Source of the DNA: Salegentibacter salarius
Lineage (GTDB): Bacteria > Bacteroidota > Bacteroidia > Flavobacteriales > Flavobacteriaceae
Length of the DNA: 64,000 nucleotides
Assembly: GCF_900168265.1 (NCBI RefSeq)
Contig: NZ_FVZF01000020.1
Location: forward strand, 1-64,000
Reading direction: 5' to 3'
Shown: in pieces, positions 43,718-52,708 of the stretch
Layout: the number at the start of each line of letters is the position of its first letter
Position numbering within the stretch: the first letter of the stretch is position 1
Made by a program: the position numbers and the translations under genes
The notes under the pieces: generated by a model
Seen by the model: only the letters and a program-made list of their open reading frames with translations
Told to the model about the DNA's origin: nothing
Database searches by the model: none

Positions 43718-45106
43718 ATGTCACAACAAAATAAGGAGAAGGAGAAAGAAAAAGATAACGACTGGGCTAGAAATATTCAGGGAGTGGATAAATATATCAG
43801 CCAGGTTGATAGTGGAAGAAAAGGCTATTTCTGTATTGGATGCCAAAAAGAAATGGAAGCCGTTAAAAAAAGAAATCCAAGGCACAGATCTTTTTTTAGA
43901 CATGTGGCAGTGGATGTTTCAAAAGGAGAGATTCCTTGCAGCTTTAGCAGCAGAGAATATCGAGAAAATCTTGTTAAAGATATCCTGCAGAGAATAAAAA
44001 AAATTAAGGTTCCGGCTTTATATAAATTCCCTCCAAAAGGAAATCAAGGTGTTCCCAGTTTTCTTCAGAATGCGAAATTCCTAACTGCCGCCTACGTTCG
44101 ATCTGAGGTGACATATTATGAGAATAAAAATGGCGAAATTATGACTGGAAAGAATCCAGAAATAAATGATCGTTATCTTAACATTCGTCCAGATGTTGTG
44201 TTTTACAATGAAAAACATAAACCTATTTTATTCATTGAATTGGTTGTTACTCATAAAATTTCAGAGGAGAAAAAAATCATTTTAAAAAGAATGGGAATTG
44301 ACACTGTTCAATTCATCGTGCCGAGAACTAAAGGTTCGGAAATTGAAGAAAGTTTAAAGACTACGAAACATACTAAATGGATCTATAATGAACTCGAAGC
44401 CAACACCCCTTACTCACAATTATCCTCTTCAGACGCAGAAAGATTACCATTCTTTGATGAACAGCAAAGAAAACTTTTTGAAGAATCTTACAAGTGTAGA
44501 GCAACGCAAATTAGTAATCTTATACGCTCAATTACAAGAAACCTGGAATCGCAACAATACCTCAGTACTCAACGACGATTTAACTCAGAAATATCAAGAG
44601 TTTCGAAAGCTACAAAAGAAGCTGAACAAAGATTGGAGCAAATGGAAAGAACTGCAAAGGAGGAAGTATATTCGGAATTTAAAGGAAGATTCAGAGAAAT
44701 TGAAGAAGAAATTTCAGCTGTTGAAAGAGAAACAACAATATGTGAAGAATTACTCCAAAATCCTCTCCCTGAAACAGACTTACAACAGGCTGTTAACAGA
44801 GAAGAAAGAGAAACAACAGACCTTGATAAACGAGCAGGAGAAGTACGAGAAGCAAATGAAAAATTTGCAGAATACGCTGCACACGCAGAGAGAATTCTTG
44901 AAGAAGAATTTGGGCAAATCAGTGAGTCAACAATCAGAAAAATTGCTGCAGGAACTCTCGAACCAACTCCCGGAATGCTCCCCGGAATTAAAAGCATACT
45001 GGAAGCATGGGGATTTCTCAGCAATCATTATGAAGCGAGACAGAATTATAAAAGATACCGAGCATATCAAAACTTTATTAGAGGCGGAACTTGGAAAGAA
45101 TGGTAA
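43718..45106 (+). CDS. CoiA-like nuclease with zinc finger and coiled-coil tail
   Basis: 462 residues. An N-terminal Cys/His cluster ('YFCIGCQKEM', then 'RSFFRH' and a later 'PCSF') forms the treble-clef/zinc part of the competence-CoiA-like family. A PD-(D/E)XK-type nuclease core follows ('LNIRPDVVFYNEKHKPILFI', then 'ELVVTHK', about residues 150-180). Residues 230-400 are charged and coiled-coil-like. The family is tied to DNA processing and occurs in defence islands. Expression is likely governed by operator site D. A second frame is open across the 3' half (44388-45170), but the family-like text ('FDEQQRKLFEESYKCRATQI') is in the frame given here. Confidence 0.75.
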   Translation: MSQQNKEKEKEKDNDWARNIQGVDKYISQVDSGRKGYFCIGCQKEMEAVKKRNPRHRSFFRHVAVDVSKGEIPCSFSSREYRENLVKDILQRIKKIKVPALYKFPPKGNQGVPSFLQNAKFLTAAYVRSEVTYYENKNGEIMTGKNPEINDRYLNIRPDVVFYNEKHKPILFIELVVTHKISEEKKIILKRMGIDTVQFIVPRTKGSEIEESLKTTKHTKWIYNELEANTPYSQLSSSDAERLPFFDEQQRKLFEESYKCRATQISNLIRSITRNLESQQYLSTQRRFNSEISRVSKATKEAEQRLEQMERTAKEEVYSEFKGRFREIEEEISAVERETTICEELLQNPLPETDLQQAVNREERETTDLDKRAGEVREANEKFAEYAAHAERILEEEFGQISESTIRKIAAGTLEPTPGMLPGIKSILEAWGFLSNHYEARQNYKRYRAYQNFIRGGTWKEW

Positions 45107-45186
45107 AGATTTAGAATGGCTAAAAGAAAACCTCCAAAACCGGCAGGTTCAAATAAATATTGAAAAATAAATCTAAAAATTAAACT

Positions 45187-45294
45187 ATGGGATTTTTTAA
45201 CACAGAATGTCCAAAATGCGGCAGCGAAGACGCCTACCACAATGGAGTATGTTACGAGTGTCCGGAATGCGATTATGAATGGGCTTCCGAATAA
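45187..45294 (+). CDS. 35-aa zinc-ribbon microprotein (YjdM/PhnA-type ribbon)
   Basis: The frame runs from the ATG at 45187 to TAA at 45294. It reads 'MGFFNTECPKCGSEDAYHNG' then 'VCYECPECDYEW', i.e. CPxCG, a spacer with one extra Cys, and CPEC: a complete zinc ribbon as at the start of YjdM/PhnA proteins, but without the rest of that domain. Its end overlaps the tail of the convergent NERD-helicase gene by 22 nt. The spacing of about 80 nt behind the CoiA-like gene suggests co-transcription. Confidence 0.65.
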   Translation: MGFFNTECPKCGSEDAYHNGVCYECPECDYEWASE

Positions 45295-46937
45295 TTTTCT
45301 GGCTCTAACACATAAAGTAAGCCCTTTGCCCGGCTAAGCTGGGTATAAAGTCTGTTCTTATGTTTAGTTTCTCCGTTTTGGATCTTCTCCAGCCTTTGCT
45401 TAAGAAGCAGGATCACCACAGGGGCCTCGCAACCTTTAAAGCGGCGGATGGAGGAATAATATATCTTTTCTTTTTCCCTCGCCTTTACTGGGTCTAAGAC
45501 CTGGTATTCAAAACCGTTTTTATGGATCGTTAGGTCCCAGTCTTTTGTGGAGCCGTCTGTAAGGATCATGATATCCTCTTTTGGTACTTTTCCCACATTG
45601 TGTAGTTCAAGTAAGCACCTCTTTAGGGTTCCTGCAATATCCTCAGGGGAATAATCTTTAATCCTAACCTCTTCCCCATCTTCAACTCCATAAGAAACAG
45701 CATCTGTTCCAACGTACTCATTTATAAAAGTATTTATCTTTCCGGTATTCCGGTAGTTACAATTTAAAGGATGAAAGTGCCAATTTTGCCCCTGGGGCAA
45801 TATAAAATTCCGCTCAAAAATGTTTTGTCGCTTGTCATAGAAAAGAAAATACTGAGCTTCTGGATTAAGATATTTGAGCAGCATATTAAGCCAGGCAACT
45901 TCGAAATCCTGGGCCTCGTCTACCAGGATCACATCAAACTTCTCTTCTTCCTGAAGTGGGTAGACCTTCAGTAATTCTTTAAACTTTTCCGGCAAACCTT
46001 TATCCCAAAAATCCCTGTCTTTTACCTGGGCCCCAAACCAGTCAGTCTCACGGTCATCCGTAAATTCTCTCATCAGGTTATGGATATTATCGGTTTTTAT
46101 TTCGGGATCCAGACCTGTCTTTAGCTGGGAGCACAAATAAGTATTATAACACAAGAAGAGAACTTTTTTCCCTTTCTTGTTCAAAACCTCAGCCGCACAT
46201 TTGGCCAGCACGGTTTTGCCGCTACCGGCGCCACCTTCCACTGCTAAACGGGAATGATTCCAAAGTCCGTTTAAAAAAGCTTTCTGGCTTTCTTCGGCCT
46301 TATCTATATTTATATCCATATTCTCCAGTAGCGTCCTGAAATTTTGTGAAACCTCAAGTCCCTGAAGCAGATCTTTTTGGATTTTACCTTTATATTCATC
46401 TACGGAGATTCTATTAAAATGCCCATAATCGCTTTCCCCGGCCTCTGCTGCCCTGTTCAGAGCCTCCCTGGGATCGTCTAGGTCATTCTGATCCAGCATA
46501 TTCCAGGATTCACATTGGGTAGGCATATTTTCTTTGTCGATAATTCCATCAGGAAACCACAGCATCCAGCTAACTGGAACTTTCTGTTCGATAACCTCTT
46601 TATACCTTTTAAGAATATTTGAAACATATCCCATCGCCTGTAGATCAGGGCCTGTTGTCATTTCCCGGGAATTCTGGAACCAGGCATTTTCTTCAGCCTT
46701 ATAAACTATCTTACCTCCTTTGACTTCTATCAAATAAATATGATCCAGCCGCTCTTCCCGAAGGTCGAATATCAAAAAGTCTATCTCGTAGTGCTTATCT
46801 TCTTCTTTGGTCTTTCCCGTAAATCCGCGACTCCAAAAAACGTCGAAATTGTGAGGGTCAAGTTTCTGAAGGGCTTCAAAAACTTTTCTTTCGCCATGAT
46901 TATCGTTGTAGGTTGGAAATTTTGAGGGGTAAATCAT
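45273..46937 (-). CDS. NERD-domain UvrD-family helicase
   Basis: 554 residues. An N-terminal NERD nuclease-related domain is seen: 'HGERKVFEALQKL', 'HYEIDFLIFDL', 'IYLIEVKGG', supplying the D...E-x-K acidic set. Then an SF1 helicase core: 'VEGGAGSGKTVLAKC' (near 234), 'VILVDEAQDFEVAWL' (near 336), 'LNCNYRNTGKINTF' (motif IV), and 'YTQLSRAKGLLYVL' (motif VI-like). Such proteins act in DNA repair or in defence (Gabija- and Zorya-like contexts). It is the last gene of the recBCD-headed minus-strand set, 57 nt after the TerB-like gene, so it may be the original neighbour of recB. Confidence 0.82.
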   Translation of the reverse strand: MIYPSKFPTYNDNHGERKVFEALQKLDPHNFDVFWSRGFTGKTKEEDKHYEIDFLIFDLREERLDHIYLIEVKGGKIVYKAEENAWFQNSREMTTGPDLQAMGYVSNILKRYKEVIEQKVPVSWMLWFPDGIIDKENMPTQCESWNMLDQNDLDDPREALNRAAEAGESDYGHFNRISVDEYKGKIQKDLLQGLEVSQNFRTLLENMDINIDKAEESQKAFLNGLWNHSRLAVEGGAGSGKTVLAKCAAEVLNKKGKKVLFLCYNTYLCSQLKTGLDPEIKTDNIHNLMREFTDDRETDWFGAQVKDRDFWDKGLPEKFKELLKVYPLQEEEKFDVILVDEAQDFEVAWLNMLLKYLNPEAQYFLFYDKRQNIFERNFILPQGQNWHFHPLNCNYRNTGKINTFINEYVGTDAVSYGVEDGEEVRIKDYSPEDIAGTLKRCLLELHNVGKVPKEDIMILTDGSTKDWDLTIHKNGFEYQVLDPVKAREKEKIYYSSIRRFKGCEAPVVILLLKQRLEKIQNGETKHKNRLYTQLSRAKGLLYVLEPENYSEAHS

Positions 46938-46994
46938 GTGAGTGAAAAATATTTAAAATAAAACAACATAAGTTTTTCAGATTAAACTTCTTTT

Positions 46995-47525
46995 CTATTC
47001 CTTTTTACTATTCTTTAAAAAGTCATTATCCATTTGCCTCATCAGGTCAAATTCATTTGAAATATGAGTATCAAAAAAGTCATCTTGCAACCTTGATAAG
47101 TATGAATCAGTTATAATATCTTGTGCCAAATAGTCTTCAAAATCAGGATGTTTTTCAAGAATTCGCTCGTTCTTAATTTTCAGTTTTGAACGAATTACCT
47201 TAAAAAACTTGATTTCGCTGTATTCAACTTTTTCGTCTGCTTTGATGGTGTCTATTGCAACTTCAATCAATTTCAATTCATTTGCTTTTGTTAATTCAGT
47301 AGTCGTAAGTTCATTGAAATACCCTTTTAAAAATTGATGACCGTCTTTATTGATAGCAAGTAACAAAGTGTTCAATTCGGTATTGATGTCAATCTCTCCA
47401 AAGGTCTTGTTGTCCTTATGCAGTCGCTTTATCAATTTGATTTCCCTTTTGTCTATATCACCATCACAAGCCATACACGAAAAAGCTGTCTTGAGCAATA
47501 GTTTATTGAAATGTAATGCTTCCAT
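46995..47525 (-). CDS. TerB-like protein of the chaperone module
   Basis: 176 residues, helical. It shows the two repeated TerB-like acidic turns: 'SCMACDGDIDKREIKLI' (near 17-33) and 'TIKADEKVEYSEIKFFKVI' (near 93-112), a metal-binding-like helical fold found in tellurite-resistance and phage-defence contexts. The C-terminus 'FFDTHISNEFDLMRQMDNDF' is acidic. It starts 2 nt after the kinase-AAA gene, so it is translationally linked to it. A sensor or adaptor role within the module is inferred from context. Confidence 0.7.
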   Translation of the reverse strand: MEALHFNKLLLKTAFSCMACDGDIDKREIKLIKRLHKDNKTFGEIDINTELNTLLLAINKDGHQFLKGYFNELTTTELTKANELKLIEVAIDTIKADEKVEYSEIKFFKVIRSKLKIKNERILEKHPDFEDYLAQDIITDSYLSRLQDDFFDTHISNEFDLMRQMDNDFLKNSKKE

Positions 47526-47527
47526 AT

Positions 47528-49303
47528 CTAATTGTTTTTAAAACCGATTCTTGGTTTGACGTTTTTTTGTTCAATATTTTTACCTTCCATTTTCGCCTTA
47601 ATATTTTGGTATTTTCTTAATTCTTCTTTCGGAAAAGGTTTAAATGATTGTATAACTTTCTCCAATAAGTCCATAGTTATTCTTGAATCATCAGCCATTG
47701 CTATTGAAGTTGCTTCATTAACTATTGATTCAATATCAGAGCTAACATAGTTTTCTGTTAGTGTAGAAAGCCTGTCGTAATCAATGCCAAAATCTAAAAC
47801 CATCTTTCTAACATTTAGACTCATTTCAAAAAGCGCTTTTCTCAATTTTAAGTCTGGAGGTGGTAAATAGAATTTCTTTTCCAACCGACCTGACCTAAGC
47901 ATTGCAGGGTCTATCATGGCAGGGTAATTTGTTGCTCCAATTATGAAGATACCCTTTTCTCCTGTTCTGTCCATTTGAGCTAACATTTCATTTACTGCAC
48001 TTTTTGACATCTCGTGAGAATCACTATCACGATTGGGAAGAAGTTCATTTATTTCATCAATAAAAATGATTGTGGGAGCATCTTTTTCGGCATCTTCAAA
48101 CATCTGAGCAATGTTTTCCTGTGTAGCATTTACATACCTGCTTTTTAATCTTGATGGGGTAGATAAAATAAAATTGAAGCCTACTTCTTCGGCAAAGTGT
48201 TTCGCGAAAAATGTTTTACCACATCCCGGCGGACCATACAAAACCATACCGTTTGGTAGTTTAGCTCCATATTTTTTCGCCTTTTCAGGATTTTGTAAAA
48301 CATCAATGACTGACCTTCTCATTTCGTTTTTTAAATCATCTAATCCTGCGATTGCTGAAAACCCTTTTCCTTTTTTTAATTCCTTAAGTTTCGGTTTAGA
48401 TAGTTCTTGCGTTGATGAAAGCTGTTGCACTTCCATTTCTCCATTTATTGCTTTTAAAAAGTCTTTAACACTATTAAAACGATTTTCAGTATTTGGTTGT
48501 AAAGCTTTGCCGATTATATTTTGGGTTGGTAAGTCTGTAACTGAGGAAAATTTTAAAGGTTTTTTTCGCTCTTCAATGATAGCATCTTCCAACTTTATGG
48601 AATCTGCTATGTATTTTGAAATTTCAACAAACCAAGGTGGCAAACCCTCTAATAAATGATAATACAATGCTCCAACGGAAAATATATCACTTTTAACTGA
48701 GAACACTTTGTTGAAGCCTTCATTGGCTTGGTAAAATGGATTTAAACCATCCTTTAAAAAGTTTTTGTATGATTGACTTAAATAACGAGCATAACCCAAA
48801 TCAATGATTTTAGGAATAGCAACTTTGCCTGATAAATCTAACATTACATTCAAGTTTGTAATGTCGTTGTGGATTATTGGGTTGTCAAAAGAGTGCAAAT
48901 AATTTAATCCGTTTAAAACACCTGAAATAATATCTTTGGCCTCATAGGGATTAAGCGTGTCTTCTCGCTTCATTCTATCAGCCAAAGTCTCACCACTGAT
49001 GAAATCAAGAATTGCGTATGCATACTTTTGATTTTGTATAAGTAGTTCTCCGCTTTCGATGAAATTAACCAAATTGGGATGTTTGATTTTTTTTAAAACC
49101 TGAATTTCTAGAACATCACTATTTTCATCAAATTGAGTTCTATCCAATTTTGAATAAGCAAATAGTTTCAATAATTTGGTCTTACCTTTCGGATCTTTTA
49201 CCCGATAGGTTTCGGCATAACTCCCTTTTTTGAGAAAGAAAGTAATTTTATATTTGTCATTAATGAATTGACCTTTTTTCAATATTTGATTTGATTCTTT
49301 CAT
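47528..49303 (-). CDS. Ser/Thr-kinase-like domain fused to an AAA+ ATPase
   Basis: 591 residues. Residues 15-270 form a Hanks-type kinase: Gly-rich loop 'FLKKGSYAETYRV', catalytic loop 'PIIHNDITNLNVMLD' (HND in place of HRD; Asp kept), and 'KIIDLGYARYLSQS' (DLG for DFG). Residues 320-560 are a classic AAA module of the Cdc48/FtsH type: 'LYGPPGCGKTFFAKHFA' (near 353), 'IIFIDEINELLP' (near 412), 'GATNYPAMIDPAMLRSGRLE' with the arginine finger. The combination suggests phosphorylation coupled to an unfoldase. It lies 4 nt after the Hsp70 gene and 2 nt before the TerB gene. I know no characterised protein with this exact fusion. Confidence 0.85.
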   Translation of the reverse strand: MKESNQILKKGQFINDKYKITFFLKKGSYAETYRVKDPKGKTKLLKLFAYSKLDRTQFDENSDVLEIQVLKKIKHPNLVNFIESGELLIQNQKYAYAILDFISGETLADRMKREDTLNPYEAKDIISGVLNGLNYLHSFDNPIIHNDITNLNVMLDLSGKVAIPKIIDLGYARYLSQSYKNFLKDGLNPFYQANEGFNKVFSVKSDIFSVGALYYHLLEGLPPWFVEISKYIADSIKLEDAIIEERKKPLKFSSVTDLPTQNIIGKALQPNTENRFNSVKDFLKAINGEMEVQQLSSTQELSKPKLKELKKGKGFSAIAGLDDLKNEMRRSVIDVLQNPEKAKKYGAKLPNGMVLYGPPGCGKTFFAKHFAEEVGFNFILSTPSRLKSRYVNATQENIAQMFEDAEKDAPTIIFIDEINELLPNRDSDSHEMSKSAVNEMLAQMDRTGEKGIFIIGATNYPAMIDPAMLRSGRLEKKFYLPPPDLKLRKALFEMSLNVRKMVLDFGIDYDRLSTLTENYVSSDIESIVNEATSIAMADDSRITMDLLEKVIQSFKPFPKEELRKYQNIKAKMEGKNIEQKNVKPRIGFKNN

Positions 49304-49307
49304 CTAA

Positions 49308-51767
49308 TTAAACACCAAATACATTTTCTCCTGGTTTATCAACTTCTTCCAAACAATCAATAACTGAAATTACAATTGGATGTAATTCGTCTGTTGTTGG
49401 GTTCTCACTAATAATTTGCATTCCTTTATTCAATAGCGTTCTTGCTTTACTGCTATCTTTCCAATGGAATGAAGCGAAATTCTCATTATGGTTTCTAATA
49501 AATCCTACCAATTGATAAATTAAAGTTAGTTGGACAAAAAAGCCGCTTATCTCTTCCAGGAGTACATTACCGAGTTTTATATCTTTTGCTCTAATTACTT
49601 CATCCAACTGCGAACGGAATTGATTGACTACCTGGGTGGTATTTTCATTTCCTAAATCGTTATTTGCTTTTTCAAGTCGGTAAAATTCTTCTTTTAAAAC
49701 TTCTTCTAGGTTAGGCCATTCATTCAATTTTTCAACTTGTTCAATTTCTCTTGCAAGTTTTTGAAGTTCTGAACGGGTTTCTAATCTACCTGCCTCTGTA
49801 TTCTTGTTCTCAAAAATGCTTTTTACCTTATTAAGTTTTTCTTCAAATTCTGAACTACGTGGGGAATCAATATTTCTCAAACTACGTTCAGTTTCACTAA
49901 TTTGCTGTTCGAGCCAATCTTTTGTTACTTCTGATTCATTACTACTAATCTCTAAAGGCATTTCAAAATCAATATCAATGAAATTTATTTTACCTGTAAA
50001 ATCGCTTCCTTTAGTAAAGTTCAATGTTAAGTCAGCAATGCTACCTTCAGGAAGAAGCTTTGGTAGATCATCGCCAGTTATTCTAACTGTCGTAACGTGA
50101 TTATTACTTATCGCTTTGGTTTCGGGAATTCCTTGATAAATTGGTATATCAATAAAATCATCCATTCCCGGTCGAATTTGCTTTCTAGTGGTTAAGCCAT
50201 TGAATACACCTTGAGCAGGAAGCGTTTTGTCTTTTTCTAAACCCTTAATCGCTTTTAATATTTGCTTATTTGCCTTTTTATCAAAAACTTCAATACAAAC
50301 TGTATGAGTCAAGGTTGCACCACCAAGAGCCGTGTCTGGTTGGATAGAAAAACTATGTGGCTCACATTCTAATTTATTACCTTTTTCATCATAAAGTAAT
50401 ATTGAAAAATTGTTTCTTTCGCCAGATTTTAAATGCAATTCAATTACTTCTCCAATATTATTTAGCTCAACTCTTTCACTTTTAAAAGCATCATCGCCTC
50501 TTGCTATTTCCGCAAAGACAACTCTATCTTCTTCTTTAGTTCTTATTGTAACAAATGTTTCATCACTAGCCACCATTGAATCATAATCTATATGTAACTG
50601 AACTTTCGAAGCATCTACATTTTCATCTTCGATGGTGTTATTAATTGTAGAAGCATAAATAGCAGCTCCTTTTGCTACTACGGTCATCGGATCAACACTG
50701 GTATTTGGTTTTTTTATTTGTGCTTCAAGCATTTCTCTAACAATTGGTGATAGTGTTGGGCCACCAACAAGAATTAATTCCCCGAGAGAATTTCCATCTA
50801 AATTGTTACGCTTTATCAGATCTTTACTATAGTCTATGGCTTTCTGAATAAATGGTTCAATAACTTCTTTTAGTTGTTCTCTTGTTATGGTCAAGTCAAT
50901 TTCAAATTCTTCACCTTCATCATCTTCTCCATATTCATCGTATAAATTTGTTAGAATTGGGTATTTCTCTTTATAAGACAATTGGTTTTTAGCATCTTCA
51001 GCAAGTGGTTTCCACATTTCTTTAAACGCAGTAAGTTTTTCTTGATTTTCAATAATAGAATCAATTGAAAAATGCTCCTTTAGGTATGGGAGGAATATAT
51101 GATCAACAATAGCTTCATCCAGGTTCTTACCACCTAAGAAGTTGTTCCCTTCAGTGTCTATGACTTTAATAATACCATCAGAAACTTTCACCAAGGCAGA
51201 GTCAAAAGTACCTCCTCCAAAATCAAAGACTAACCAAAATCCATTTTTATTTGCAGATTCAACTCCATAGGCAATAGCTGCGGCATAAGGTTCCTGAACT
51301 AATTCCACATATTCTATTCCCGCTAATTCCGCTGCTTTTTTGGTTGCATTGATTTGATTCATTTCAAATGCAGCTGGAATTGTAATGATAGCCGACTTAA
51401 CACTTTCATTATCAATATATGATTTTAAGGTTTTCAAAACTTCGGCAGACAGCTCTTCAGACGATAATTCTATTCCAATTTTGTCGTCCGTTTTATATTT
51501 TACTGAATTACCCATTGTTCGTTTGAACTCAATAAAGATGTTGGACTTAAAATCAAGGGCTGTAAATACTTTCTTTTTATCTTTTGACAATTGAGCATAC
51601 GCTTTATCGCCTAGCAAAAAACCTTTTTTTGTTACCATCACACAAGACGGCATTGTGTCACGCTGTGTATCTGTGCGGTGCATTTTGATCTTACCTTCAT
51701 CCATTACTGCAATTGCAGAGTTGGTTGTTCCTAAATCAATCCCGTAGTCTATTTTTAATCTTGCCAT
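49308..51767 (-). CDS. Hsp70-family chaperone, long form (not the housekeeping DnaK)
   Basis: 819 residues, about 180 longer than DnaK. The ATPase domain is complete: 'DYGIDLGTTNSAIAV' (phosphate-1, residues 6-20), 'VFDFGGGTFDSALV' (phosphate-2, near 180), and 'ELILVGGPTLSPIVREML' (adenosine, near 335). The substrate-binding part differs from DnaK: it contains an inserted beta-rich stretch (about 420-560) and a long coiled C-terminal tail ('EEKLNKVKSIFENKNTEAGR'), without the DnaK EEVD-like end. It is co-encoded with a J-like protein, a kinase-AAA and a TerB protein, which suggests a dedicated chaperone machine rather than general folding. Confidence 0.87.
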   Translation of the reverse strand: MARLKIDYGIDLGTTNSAIAVMDEGKIKMHRTDTQRDTMPSCVMVTKKGFLLGDKAYAQLSKDKKKVFTALDFKSNIFIEFKRTMGNSVKYKTDDKIGIELSSEELSAEVLKTLKSYIDNESVKSAIITIPAAFEMNQINATKKAAELAGIEYVELVQEPYAAAIAYGVESANKNGFWLVFDFGGGTFDSALVKVSDGIIKVIDTEGNNFLGGKNLDEAIVDHIFLPYLKEHFSIDSIIENQEKLTAFKEMWKPLAEDAKNQLSYKEKYPILTNLYDEYGEDDEGEEFEIDLTITREQLKEVIEPFIQKAIDYSKDLIKRNNLDGNSLGELILVGGPTLSPIVREMLEAQIKKPNTSVDPMTVVAKGAAIYASTINNTIEDENVDASKVQLHIDYDSMVASDETFVTIRTKEEDRVVFAEIARGDDAFKSERVELNNIGEVIELHLKSGERNNFSILLYDEKGNKLECEPHSFSIQPDTALGGATLTHTVCIEVFDKKANKQILKAIKGLEKDKTLPAQGVFNGLTTRKQIRPGMDDFIDIPIYQGIPETKAISNNHVTTVRITGDDLPKLLPEGSIADLTLNFTKGSDFTGKINFIDIDFEMPLEISSNESEVTKDWLEQQISETERSLRNIDSPRSSEFEEKLNKVKSIFENKNTEAGRLETRSELQKLAREIEQVEKLNEWPNLEEVLKEEFYRLEKANNDLGNENTTQVVNQFRSQLDEVIRAKDIKLGNVLLEEISGFFVQLTLIYQLVGFIRNHNENFASFHWKDSSKARTLLNKGMQIISENPTTDELHPIVISVIDCLEEVDKPGENVFGV

Positions 51768-51782
51768 TTCTTTATGATATTT

Positions 51783-52706
51783 TTATTCGTTGTAAGCAAC
51801 TATAACTTTTGCAGCTTGTATCATTTTGCCATTATAATTGATTTGAGGTTTTATTATTCGTTTAATAATTTCTTTTCCTTCTTCAATACTATCGTCAGAT
51901 TCCATTGTTGCCACCATATTCATTCCTGAATTATAGTTTTGACCTGTGAGCTGTGGTATTTCGTAGCCATAAGCTTTAAGGTTATCTAAAATTGATTCAG
52001 AGTATTTTTTAAGATGTTTGTAGCCTTTTATGTTCTTATCCATTACTTCAAGGTTCATCAGAATTCGTGTGACTTCATCCGCAACTTTTACAACTAAAGA
52101 ATGATCTTTCTTTTCGTCTTCAGGTTTTCCTATTTGACTCAAGTCTTTTAATTTGAGTTGTGTATCCAAAACTTCCATTAGTTTGCTATCTAATTTCACA
52201 CTTTCTTCTTCTAGCGAAGCTTTGGTTTTTTTGATTTGGGATTCAACATCGGTTTTACTAGAAGATATTCTTTTGCTGAGTAACCAATAAATTACACCTC
52301 CCAGAACTAATAAAATTAGAGTACCTATAATCCAAAAATTGCGGTTTTTACTAAGATTTTCGTCCAATTCAGAAATGCTGTTTTTTGCATCAGTATCTGC
52401 TTTTTGAATTTTACCAGTTAAATCATTATTTACAGAAGCGAGCTCAATATTGTTCCGGTTTAAAATATTACTTAAGCTATCGATGGTTTTTCTCTGTTTT
52501 CTAACTGTATCATTAAACTGATTTCTTACCTGTCTGTACGTCCTATATTCCTTATCAAGTTCCCCATATACTCTTAGAATGTCTTGCCCCTGCTGTTTCA
52601 CTTCGGTTCTAAGACTTTGAATTTCTTTTACTATTGTTGAATCTGACTGTTGGGCCAATAAATTTGTCGCTCCTAGAAAGAGCGATATGAGTAATAGTTT
52701 CTTCAT
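51783..52706 (-). CDS. Membrane-anchored coiled-coil protein of the chaperone module
   Basis: 307 residues. A signal peptide 'MKKLLLISLFLGATNLLA' is followed by a coiled coil in the periplasm (about 25-118: 'IVKEIQSLRTEVKQQGQDIL', 'RKTIDSLSNILNRNNIELAS'), a transmembrane helix 'FWIIGTLILLVLGGVIYWLL' (about 124-143), and a cytosolic helical part with a second coiled coil ('KTKASLEEESVKLDSKLMEV') and an acidic end. It would connect the periplasm to the cytosolic Hsp70 and kinase-AAA proteins, so it could sense envelope damage. It starts 2 nt after the J-like gene and ends 15 nt before the Hsp70 gene. No family is recognised. Confidence 0.75.
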   Translation of the reverse strand: MKKLLLISLFLGATNLLAQQSDSTIVKEIQSLRTEVKQQGQDILRVYGELDKEYRTYRQVRNQFNDTVRKQRKTIDSLSNILNRNNIELASVNNDLTGKIQKADTDAKNSISELDENLSKNRNFWIIGTLILLVLGGVIYWLLSKRISSSKTDVESQIKKTKASLEEESVKLDSKLMEVLDTQLKLKDLSQIGKPEDEKKDHSLVVKVADEVTRILMNLEVMDKNIKGYKHLKKYSESILDNLKAYGYEIPQLTGQNYNSGMNMVATMESDDSIEEGKEIIKRIIKPQINYNGKMIQAAKVIVAYNE

Positions 52707-52708
52707 CG

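Noticed and set aside
44388-45170. A separate 260-aa coiled-coil gene
   Set aside because: Most likely a shadow of the CoiA-like gene; the nuclease frame shows family-like text across the overlap. Kept as a finding, not as a gene.
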